Assembly (NCBI GenBank): GCA_905178155.1
Contig: CAJINV010000016.1
Coordinates: forward strand, 711,386 to 775,385
Source: Amoebophrya sp. A120
Taxonomy: Eukaryota; Sar; Dinophyceae; Syndiniales; Amoebophryaceae
DNA: 64,000 nucleotides
Reading direction: 5' to 3'
In this document: piece by piece, positions 35,701 through 46,500 of the stretch
How positions within the stretch are numbered: the stretch's first letter is position 1
Layout: each line of letters starts with the position of its first letter
Notes under the pieces: model-generated
The model's database searches: none
Told to the model about the DNA's origin: nothing
The model's input: only the letters and a program-made list of their open reading frames with translations
Made by a program: the position numbers and the translations under genes

Positions 35701-38577
35701 CCGTATACGAGTAAGCTTGACCGCGAGGACGTGGCTTACATCCAAGAGTCTGGCGGTGCGCCGGTGCAACTACTCGGGTCCACGACCACGATGAAGCGAG
35801 CCTATACACTTGAACTGCTGAAATACCAGCAGGATGCATGCCGCAAGCTTCAGGGGCACGCGGCAGGCTGGGAATTGGCAGAGGAAGCTCCGAGCGGGAA
35901 GGCAAACAGGGTTGACGGACACTTCCAGCATGACAAGTTTGACGAGAACAATAGGCTGCCTCGTCAAGTGGGGCACGCGGGTGCGAACTCCTGTGAGAGG
36001 ATTTGCTCGAGCTGCGACTGGTTCGAAGGATTCGGCAAAAAAGACTTGGGCCCGGCAAAGGAAAAACTGGACTTGGGGGCATTCGTTTTCTGGAACCGAA
36101 AGTCCATTGCAAATGCAGAGAGGCGCAAAGACAAGGACGCGCCGACGAGTATTCGGTCTTTGCTCGGAGGAGGACCGTCGAAGTTGCTAGAAACCTTTGG
36201 ACCGCCAAATGCGTACGCATACAAGTTATACCATACGCCAGGGCTAGTCAAGAACAGTCAGAGCAGCCTTCTGCGCGTAACGGGTATGCCCCTGACGAGT
36301 TACGAACAGGCCCAGCGAGAAAACGTCTTTTTCGGACGGAACAACTGGTTTGGTGACGGTAACGAGGACCCAGCCTCTGATGAGTTTCAGGGGCGCTGCG
36401 CGGTTGGTGCCGAGGGGACAACGACCACCGATCGGACAACGACCACCGATGTGTATATTCCTCTTGTGGATCTGCAAGAGAGCAAGCTTGCCTGCGAGTT
36501 CTGTGAAAGAAGAGATCCGGGAAGATTTGCTGCCGCGAAAGAGGACGCAGACCTTGCGGAATTGTGCGCGGCGTGCGCTGGCGTTGTTATCATGCAGCAG
36601 CTGCGCGAAACATTCAAAACGGGGCGGGCGACGTCCAAACTCGCTGCAGGTGTTGTCACCGGCTACCCGAGTGATCAACAAGACGAGCCGTCGTGCGAGC
36701 TGAATGTCAGCGAGCATGAGGGCATCCGCGAGGTTAACTACATCCAGAAAACAGTGCTACAGAAGCAGTACATGAAACAATGTAAGAACCAGGTCGACGA
36801 TCTGGAAGAACTTAACATAGAGCAGATACGATTAGACGCCGAACAGGAGATTCGTAAGTACCATGACAAGTATCCTGAGCCGAAGGTGGCATTCCCCATG
36901 GACTCGGATTGCATCAAGCAACCCTATGCTGCCAGTTTTGACAAGTACACCATCGAACTGTATAGCTCGGACGCGACTTGTCGATCCGAACTGTTCCCTG
37001 ACCGAGGACTTGACGCAACTTTTACAGGCCTTGTCGGCATTCGGCATTTCCAACTGAAACAGGACCCCATAAATCGGAACTACCCGGAGTTCGGTGCAGC
37101 AACCGAGCTAACGGAGGGGCAGGGGCGCAAGTTGCTAACAGACGGGACCTTTTATGATGTCGAGGGGGAGCGACCGGGGCTGTATCACGTTTTTTGGGCC
37201 TGGGTCCCGAACCAACCGCCATCGTATTCGCACCGGAAATGGCTCGGAAGCCTTCCTGAAAATTGTCAGGAGGACGTCAGCAGAATTTGCAGGGGAGCAG
37301 AACCAACGATTCGCAAGGCGACCGATTGCCCACAAGCCTGCGAAAAACGCCTTCAACAACTACAACTGGGTCAAAACGGGGAAGGAGCTCCCGCATACCT
37401 CGAGGTGGGCGCTGACTTTACGGCAGATGTTAATCCTGGGGAATGCTCGGCCCTTGGCATCTACCGCCAGATACTGAATTTCAATCGGCGGCAGCACCCG
37501 GGTGGGCGCAGCCTTTGCTTTATGGACGTGCAGCTGCAGGACCGCTCCAAGCGAGAAGGTTGGGGGATGTTTAGTGTAATGAGACCGAACCTAGTGGGGC
37601 ACATTGAGCAGCAGGAGCCGAAAAAGACAATTCTTTTGTCCGAGGATTGCGCAAAGAAGCTCGACGGCATTTGTGCAGGGCAGGAGAGGAAAGAGCAGAG
37701 GAAGAAACTTCACGACACCAAGGAATTGCTGGTCTATCTGGCTGGCGAGCTGAAAGTCCTGAGGGACAAACTTGGCAAGGCGCATGAGGTTTTCAGTCAA
37801 GCTAAGGAGCTTTATAGCAAGGCCCGCAACGCTGTATCCACGTTTCAGACTCAAAATCATCAAGGGCTTGCGCACGCTTTGCAGAACAAAATCATATCGA
37901 ACTGGGTTCTGCCAGAAAAAGAAGATCCGGAGACAACTTGGGATACTCAACACGCCGACCTCGAGCGCGCTTTCACAGAGTATGAGAGAAAGCTCACAAA
38001 GGCGGATGCCGACGCCCAGAGAGGCACTGCGGATGTCCCCGAGCTACCCAACTTTGAGCAAAGGGTTGACTGGTTCGTCCAAAGTGCTGATGTCCTCGTC
38101 AAGAAAATGCAAGACGTGAGCAGTTTCGCCGAGGCTTTGCAGAAGCTTTCGGGTGTGCAAAAACAAGTTGCAGAGCTGCAACAGAGCGCGGATAATTCTC
38201 GGTGGCGTAACGTGGGCCAGGTGGACAGTGTCCTCCCGTACGTGGTTTGTATTGATGACGCGGCGAGGGCCTTGGAGCCGGCTACGGGCGTGCAAGCTCT
38301 TATATGTCACGACAGCCAGCATACAAATAGCAACACCGACGAAACCGGGAAGCGAAATTTTATACACAATGTGTCGCGCTGCAGAATGAGGATGCAGGAT
38401 ACGCGCGGAGCCTTGGAGCTGCGGCGCGAAAATTTTCGCATGCTGACAGCGGCAATTTTGCCCATCGCGACCCGGCCAAAATGTTTTCATGAATATAGTT
38501 TGCGAAGGCTTCCTTTGGCTGCCGACAATTTTGCCGAAAGAGGGCCCACCCGCACGATTCCGCCGGGGAAAAACTGA
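32712..38577 (+). CDS. large Cys-rich protein, probably secreted, unknown family
   Basis: Exons: about 32712-33370 (ADATTVCAFPDSDTF through EPAPEPATWPRD), about 33567-34076 (HAGAFLGDADDDQ, DKVCSYLTKGKIHRVPRDW, YFGF), 34427-34548 (TPMHCRKIAKD through LTKWDG) and about 35267-38577 (HDANGDGQPLELRR onward), ending TGA 38575-38577. Cysteines are frequent. Pairs CERICSSC and CEFC with CAAC 18 residues later could bind metal or form disulfides. A helical, Lys/Glu-rich segment (ELKVLRDKLGKAHEVFSQAK) lies near the C-terminus. An in-frame duplication RTTTTD is at 36416-36450. The N-terminal start is not found; it may be the signal-peptide exon at 25423. No domain family is recognised. The exon at 35267-38577 is the best supported by length and composition. 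Confidence 0.6.
34077..34426. mobile_element. introner, family G, in Cys-rich gene
   Basis: Starts TATGAGGGTGTCAGGCTCGA and ends TCAAGCCTGACGCCTCCATA. The flanks ACAAG and AGAAC match at 3 of 5. Removal gives VCYFGFRTPMHCRK in frame. It is one of the very few copies in the GC-rich block. Confidence 0.82.
34549..35266 (+). other. intron with degenerate introner left end
   Basis: The exon ending LTKWDG is followed by TATCTTGAGTAAATACGCCC, a family D left end without a right partner. The next coding segment resumes after TCTTAGTAG at 35266 with HDANGDGQ. A strict GT-AG cut puts the frame off by one, so the exact boundary is open. Confidence 0.5.
36416..36450 (+). repeat. 18-nt tandem duplication in coding sequence
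   Basis: GGACAACGACCACCGAT occurs twice, 18 nt apart, so TTTTD is encoded twice within TTTTDRTTTTD. It is in frame in the Cys-rich protein. Confidence 0.9.
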
Positions 38578-40577
38578 AGCGAAACTTTTAAAGCAAAATC
38601 GCGAAAACTGTTCAAATCCGAAAGAACCTCATCAACCAAAGCGCCCCACGATTCACCCCGGGTTCGGTTCTGCCCCCATCGCGCCTTTCCATTTTCAGAC
38701 TTTTTGCGTACTCCCTCCGCAAATTTTTTGAAGTGCGCTGACTTTTTGCGGCAGAAGTTTTTTCGTGGCGGCCCACATGAAAATAAAGACTGCGTTCGCG
38801 TTGTGGTTGCGTTTTTTCATGAAAACTGCGGCGCAGTTTGTTGTTCCGCCTTTTGAAGGCTGCTAACAGCATGGTTTGGCATTGGCGAAAGAGCGGAAAG
38901 CTTTGAGACCCAAAACGCCAGACATGACGGAGCCGGCCGGAGCACGCAGGGACGTCCGCAAAAGCAAAGAAGGACAAAGCCCCGGCAGGAGAAATGCGGG
39001 CCTCTGCCGGCTTCCCGGGGATAATTTTTTGCCCCGGGGCCCCCCACGCCCGGCTGTCCACCCGCCCTTGAGGCATCCGCGTTTCTGCTTGAGATCGTTC
39101 GCCCCCCCCGGGGAGTCTTCTTGTCCCCGGGAGCCTCCTCGCCCGGCTGGGGGCCGCGGCTCTTCCGAGAAGGAGGCCAATTCATTCGGGCTAGCCGCGG
39201 TTGCCTTTCGGGCGGGATTTGCCGCGCCACTCCGGGATTGTTGGTCCCATGCCGGGCCCGTTCAATCGAGGGGCAGCCGGGGCAGGCGGGCCAAAGCAAA
39301 CAGGGGCAGGGCACTCCGGTAAGGATTCTGGAATCCCCTCACGGGCCCTCTACAATGCGTTCTCGCCAAGTCGGACCCATGCCGGCCGCCGGACCCATGC
39401 CGTGCCGAGCGAATTAAGCCATCCTAGTTTCGTAACGTCTTTCCGGGCCCTCCATCGGAACCCCCGCCCCAAGGCGGGCCCGTTTCGCCTGCCAACGTAT
39501 GGGCCACGCGAGGCGAATGGAGCCCGGTAATTCCGAGGGGGATTTGGAAAGCCTCGGTGGGCTCCTTTATCAGCCCGGCCGGTCGAAACCGGGCCCGGCC
39601 TGCCATGCCGTCGGGGGGGGGGCTGCGCAGGTAAGTTGTCCAAATTTAGGTCAGTGGACTTGCGGGGAGCCGCCTTTTGCAGAGCCCTCCGTCTCGCCTG
39701 GGTCGCCGCTGCGTTGTGCCTGCGTGCACCATCAGAAGTGCATTGCTGCCAATCATTTTGCCACATGTGCCATCAGAAGTGCATCGAATCGCGAGGGCCG
39801 TGAGTGGGCGAGTGAGTGCCTGTATTTATTTAAGTCGGGCCATTGCCGTCTCATGGGGGCGACGTAGGGCGGTTCAATCTGTGGCGGGCCGAGGACATCT
39901 TTTGCACGCAGAAGGCTTGTTTGGAATACCTGCAGACCCCTCTGCGCACCCCCCCTGCGTCGGGCTTATTCCGGCAGCGGGGAACGGCCGGCGCCGCACG
40001 CAGGGCGACCACAGTTCGGCCGAGGGCCCTGCAAGGTGCCCGGCATTCCGCGGGAGAACGCGCGGCCAGGCCCCGCGCGTGGGGGCTGCTTCAGCTGCTT
40101 TCAGGGGCCGAAAGCATCTCCCAGGCAGCAGCCATGTGAAAGCAGCATGCCCCTGGAAATTAGCAGTCCCGGAAAGCAGAAGCCCTAGAGAGGCTGTTGG
40201 CCTTCTTCGCCCCTGCGCAGAAATAACTCCTATGAGCAATGGCCATGCGCGCTGCGCCCTGCCTGCCAGCCGTCCCGGGCTCCTTGGGTAGCGGGCTGCG
40301 CCAGTCTCCGGGGCCCCGGGGGGCAAAAAAAAGCGGAAAAGGCTAAAAAGATAAAATTACAGGAGGAAAAGAAGCTGCGGGCGCGAGGGGCTGAACCGCG
40401 GTGGCCAGCGCCCGCGTGTGGTTTAGTGGGTTCCGAAAAAGGCCGACCCCATATTCAAACTAACACAAAATCAAAAAAACCGTTTGTCGCCGAGCGGCCT
40501 GCGCTTGTGTTGCTTTTGCTTCGTGGTCCCGGTTTCGTCGGGTTTCGTTGTGCTGTCTTGGTTCTCCCGGACACACC
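38578..40577. other. GC-rich intergenic region
   Basis: No gene recognised. All six frames are largely open because of high GC, so open frames here carry little weight. The promoter and 5' region of the next gene must lie at its end. Confidence 0.45.
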
Positions 40578-43500
40578 ATGAGCTTCGCGAGCCGCATGGG
40601 TGTGCCTGTGCGGCAACAGGAACAGGCTGTGGTCGCCAAGCTAAAAAGCTTCTTCTCGCTTTCCACCGCACAGCAGGACAGCTCGGGAGCCGGGGCGCAG
40701 CGCAAAGACGGGGGCCTCGGAGAGCGTGCCAACTGGGTTCGCAACCGTATTGCGGACGGCGCAACAAGTGCGGCGGATTTGGCGGGTGACGTGGCGGCGC
40801 TCGAGAACGCGCTCAAGTCCGCCAAGAGCGATGCTGGGCGAATTGAGAGCGCATGGACTGACTTTGCCGCGGAGCTGCAAGGGCGCTTGGAAGCGCTTGA
40901 AAGAGAGTCGGGGGGCCCGCAATCGGCCGAGCACAAGCACGCAGCGCGCGCCTTTTTGGAGTGCCACAGCCACGAAACGGGAACAGGCGCAGCGGGCCTG
41001 CTTCGCTTGGTCGCCATCGCTGAGAAAAACGATAGATTGGCAAGCCTCATCAGACAGGCCCCCGGATTCATGATGCATATATTAAAGCAAGTGACAGCCA
41101 GCGCGGAAGAGGCCCTGGAGGCGAGGCTGAGTGAGCTCAGCAAGCGGTGCGACGAGCTGAGCGAGGAGAGCTGGGGGCGCCGCGGGCTCGCTGATGTCTC
41201 CGATGAGATCCCTCCGGTCTCCATTAAAGGGCCCGGCGGGGAGACGAAGATCCTGGAAAAACCATACTACGCGCCGCAAGCAGACGCCGGGGCACTGAGA
41301 TCCGCGATGGCCACGGGAACCTCTGCCAACGCGATTGAGAACAGTCTGAAGGGCAGCCGCGACCAGCATGGAGTTTGGCAAGACGAGCTGAACAAAGTGG
41401 AAAACGTATCCGGGGGAAAGTGGCTTGGGGCTAGCGTTTTCGCCTTTGCTAGGGTAGGCGTAGGCAGCCCAGTGAAATGCCTTTGCGCTTTTTGAAGATT
41501 TTGCCGCGGCCACCTGCCGTGAAAGCGGCCGCACCGCAGACAGCTTGAACCGTGAAAGCAAAGGGGCCGCACTTTCTTGTGTCGCCCTTCGAAGTGCGCC
41601 GGACCCCCGCTAATGAGGGGGATTACCCCTACGCGCCCCTCGTTTGCCAGCAACCTCGCTAGCGGCTGGCGCAAAATCTCGGGGTGAGCCGCTGGGCACA
41701 CAAAATTAATCGGCGCGCCAGCAGAGGCGCGCCCCAGTTCTTCGGCGGATGGCCTTTCCTGTCCGCTCTGCATATGGCAGAAAGCTGTGGCGCTTGCGTG
41801 GGTGGGCGCTTTTGCTGGGGAGGGGTAACACTAACAGCTCCGCAGACTTTTCGGTGGGGCCGCGCACTTCTCCATGGTCCGCGGAGAGAGGCGTGAAGAT
41901 TTAAGGGCGGCACGATAAAGACCACAGGAAGGTAGGGTAGATCTGCTGCGGCGCTAGCAGCCCCTCGAGGCGGCGTGGTTTTTTGGTGGGCCCTGTCGTG
42001 CCTAGTGGCCGGCACGCACGCAGCGTCCGCTTCCAGGCGGGGCCGCTTCGTATCGGGCCGCGAATGGGCGCCGGGGCGCGCGATGGCGCTTGCCCCGCAA
42101 ATCTGGGCGCGTTCGGCGTTGGTAGTGCTTTGGGTGGGTTCTCGTTACCTCCGCGGCGCCATGGGATTCGTAGCATATATTTTGGGGCGCCTTCTCGTTA
42201 GCCGCGGCCGCCAGGTGGCTTGAATTTCAAGCGCCCAAGCGCTCATCGAAGCCACGGGCGGCGGCGCGCGAGGTTCTGGGATTGGAAAATCCCTGATCCC
42301 ATCAAGACGGGCCCAAAGGGGGACGGGGGGTCGAGCAGAGGTCTGGAAGCGTTATGGGAGTGGCAGCCTGTTGGCCTGTCGCTGCCTGTGTTTCCTCTGG
42401 CGGCCAACAGAGAGATCACTGGCGGCCGGGCGCCTGCTTTGCTCCATCCGGGCCGGGGGCGTCGGGCGTTTTTGATTTTGACTGGGACAAGCGCGCGCAC
42501 AGATGTCCTTTCGGACCGCGCCCGCGCGTTGCCGCTCGATAAGAGCGGCGGCATGCTTGCTGCGCGCTACGAATTAATGCGTCTGGTCGTAAGGTGTCCA
42601 TCCGCTTCCGCGCCATTACAAAAAGAAAACAAAGAGAAAGGAGAGGCGCCGGCAGGCGCCGTCAAGTCAGTGCGAAAACCCCAGCACCCGCCGCTTCGCT
42701 GTCGATAGAGCGTAGACGGCCTCCTCGCTGACCAGGACTTGTCGCATGACTTCAAAGAAAAATGGAGAGGTGGCTTGCAGGCAAAATGCATCGCGGCGCA
42801 ATTGTACACGACCCGCCTGCTACGTGTCTGGGAGGCAGTCCTGGACAAAATCGGCGACCAAATTCAGGCCGCATCCAAGGCGGAGCAGGATCAGCGCCTA
42901 AAGGAAGCAGAGGAAGCCGAAGCAAGGAGCCGCGTCGCGGACCTGCGCCGCCGTGTGGAAGGGTTATTGGATGGCGCACGCAAATTGGTTTCGCGCATAT
43001 CGGACGACCGGGGCGCAGCCGAGGAAGCGCGAAAGGACAGGTACGGCGGTTTTCTAGTCCGCGCAAAGCAGCTGGAAGACACAGCCAGCAATCTCGACCA
43101 GCAGGCCAGGCAACTCGACAGGCCAGGCGATGGTAGGTTCGAAGACGTGAACAGTAAGTGCAACACCGCCGCGAGCGAACTCGAGGTCCTTGAGAAAGAA
43201 TATGACCGTGAGCGCACAGAGATGCAAAGCGAGGCGGAGCGGCTGGCGGAGTGGCGGCGCAAGAAAGGAGAACTCCAAGGAGAGGGCGGCCCCTGCTTTC
43301 AGGTAGAGGCATTTGCCGGAGATGAGGCCACTTGGGCGACGCTGGAAGAGCTCGTCGGCGAGGTAGATGACCTCCTCGCGGAGCAGCGGGGACCGGGGGC
43401 AGGTGCGGTGGTGAAGAATCCAGCGGCGGGAAACCCCGGGGAGGCGCGCGAAGCCTTTCGGAGGCTCTCTGAAAGTGCCAACGCGGCGCGTGGCCCGCTT

Positions 43501-46500
43501 CACTGGGACACCATCAGTGGGTCAGAGGATATCGGTGCCGCAGAAAAGGCCTGCAACAAGTTCGACGAAAGCGGGAAAGCCCTCGCAACCGCTCTAGCCG
43601 CGCGCCTCGTGGAGCTCGGGGGGAGCGATTCGACCGCGGTACCATCGGCACACCCGGTTTCGCGTCTTGCCGAGAACTTTATGGCGCGGTATGAGCAGAA
43701 GGGCCAGGACGGCATTTCCGCGGAGTTGGTCGACGCCCTGACGCGAGTGGGCCGCAGATGGAAACCCAAGGAAGGCCACCGCGCCGACTGGCTCGTTAGC
43801 GAACTTCTGCGCTGCGCCGCCGCGATCAGAAACGCCCGCGATGGATGGGCGCGCGAGAAAGAAAGGGTCGAAAGAGTGTGCGGCGCGATTGCAAATGCAT
43901 GCGCCGCGGAGGAGGGCGGCGGCGCTGCAGCAGGGGGGCCTCTCAGGTGGCCGCGCGAGCACGAGTATGCGGAGCTCGTAGACCTGGTGCGAGATGGCTT
44001 CAGCAGTTTCTCGGCACCGCAGCAGGCGGGCTCACGCCTTTCGTTCGGCGCGTGGTTCGCGCCATTGGTTGCGGCAGCGCTCCCCCCGCAAAGGCAGGAA
44101 CCGTTGGTAGGGTTGTTGGAGGGTGTCCAAAGTGCCTGGGACACCTCCTGCCTTGTTGGGCAAGTTGGTTCCACCCGCTATGCCAAGCTGGAGGACGCCT
44201 GGGGACGCTATCTGAGCGAGCTCACGTCCCGCTTGGATGTACTTGGCAAGGCAAAAGAAGACGCGGTGCGCAGCTGGGTAGGCGACTTTGCCGGACCGCT
44301 CGCTGACGTCGAATTACAGTTCGCAAAGGAGCCGGCTGGCCTCTTTCTCGCGCATGTCGACGCGGATGCTAGCGACAGCCGTGCCTCGCCTTGCCTGGGC
44401 CGCGGGGTTTCTGCCAGTGCCCGGGGCCTTGTCTCTGCTAGCATCGAAAACATGGCCAGCCAAGCGGACGAAGCAGCAGCGCGGGCGGTGTCGTCTCTCC
44501 GGGTCGCCCGAGCTGCTGCTTTCGGGGACGCAGCGGGGGCGGAGGTCGATCGCGAGGCGGACCGGCTCAGGGAGCAGAGGGGTGCGCAGGATACATTGCA
44601 GGGCGACGGCCTGCGTATTGAGGAGGACACCGGGCGGCGCTTCGTTGCCGCTGTGGATGGTTTTCACAATGCACTTCTTGAAGCCAGCATCGAACTCCCC
44701 GCGCCGCTGACGTTAGGGAGCGCGGGCGACCTGTGGGACGCAGCCAAGCTCCTGCGCGATTTGGCTAAAGGGGGCAGCGCCGAGGAAATACGAACTGCGC
44801 AGGGGGATTATCGCGCGAAGCGCGAATCCTTCGTCACCTCCCTGGGGCATTGGTTGAGCGCCCTCGCGCAGTGGCCGGGCGCGGGCGCCGACCGGGGGTC
44901 CACGGAGTTTTTAGAGGCCTCGGGGTATGGTGCGGTGCCTGTATTCTCTCGCGACTTGGAGGGCCCTGCCACGGCAGCTGTTGGCAAGGTCTACGACTGG
45001 GCGGCTGGAGACCTGCGAAGGCGCGCTGAGAAAGTCGAAGCCGACATGGCGCAGGCAGTTCGAAACTACCGGCGCGGCGCCCACGGGCAAGTAGACGCCG
45101 CACTAAAGGAGCTCGAAGAATCCCTGGCGTTATTTTGTATCGCGCTGATAAATGTTGTCCTTTTTTTTCGCTAATGCCTTGGCAGGGTACCACCGCTGGA
45201 GCCACGGCGGTGGTTTTCTTTTTGTGTGGATGGCCTTCCGGGAGGGGGCAGCAGAGCGCCGACCGGGATTCCGGCAAATAGGTAGTGGCGCCTACCAGTC
45301 CACTGCGCTGTTAGTTTTGCTTGGCGTGGTCCGTTTGGTTCTCGGCGCGGCGCTACCCCCTCGCCGCCCGCCCTATCAGGGATCACTTCCGGGCCGGCTA
45401 GAGGCGCGCAAAGCGTGTTGGCGCGGGTTTTTTTCTTTGGGGGTCGCGCGGTCCTGTGCCTGGAGGCGCTTCGGCCCAAATCAATGCATTTTGCGAGCCC
45501 TCCGCCCCCACTTGTGTCGGACTAGGGGCGCGTGGGCACTGCACCCCGCCCAGTGCCAAGCCACCTCGCCACCACTAGGGGGCAGGGGCGTTGGCAGTTC
45601 TCACACAGGCGGACCAGATTCCGGACGCCAGACCGCGAGCTACTATCCAACACCCCGAAGGAAGGAGCCTGCCGGGATGCGAGCAAAACGGGCACCCCTC
45701 CTGGATTTCCCAACCACCTTCATAGGGCTGGCCCCCGAGGCTGGGCGCCCCCAACCAAATGCCCGAAGCCACAGGCCCGGGGCTGTTGGTGTGGTATTTT
45801 GTTGCGCGCCGGGTAGCCGACGCAACCCACCGATCGAGCGGGCCCAGGTCCGCTTCCGGAGTTTCGGGGCCGGCCGGCCGTCTCCACGCACAGACGCGAT
45901 GGCGGCCCGGCCGGGTTGCGAGCGGTGTGGGCCTCGTTGAAACCTGGAACGCGGCCCCGCCAAGGCTTTGCGCTGGCTTTTGTGTTGCGAGTGCATGGCC
46001 CCGCCGAGGCTCTGCGCTGGCTTTTGTGCTGTGGGCGCGTAAGGGGCGCTCCAGGGAAGGCAGCGTGGTGGGGCGCATCCGCAGGTTCCTGGCGGGAAGC
46101 CTGGAAGCATGTCGCGCAACGTCGCTCAAGGTAGGTGTGGCGCGCCAGCTTATGCGCTTCTGTAGCCATTGAAGCGACAGAGAGGCGAAGGCGCAGATGC
46201 GCAAGGCCGCAGGGCGCCCCCTGTCCTGGATCTCGCCTCCCGTGTTGCGCGGCCGGACGGGCGGGCGGGGTGACTTCGATGTCTCCTGCAAGGCATGTAC
46301 GAGCAACCGATGTCGGGCTTCGCCCGCGCAGGATATTTGCTCCGCCACTGTGCAGTGAGCCTTGCCTGCAGCCTCTTGGCCCGGGTCTCGCTCCTGGGCC
46401 TGATCCTTCGGCAGCGGGCTGAGGCCAGCCAGCGGGGTTGAAAACTAATGAGGCCCGCCGCGGGCCTCTTCTCCAAACCGGCACCGGGCCAGGCGGGGAG

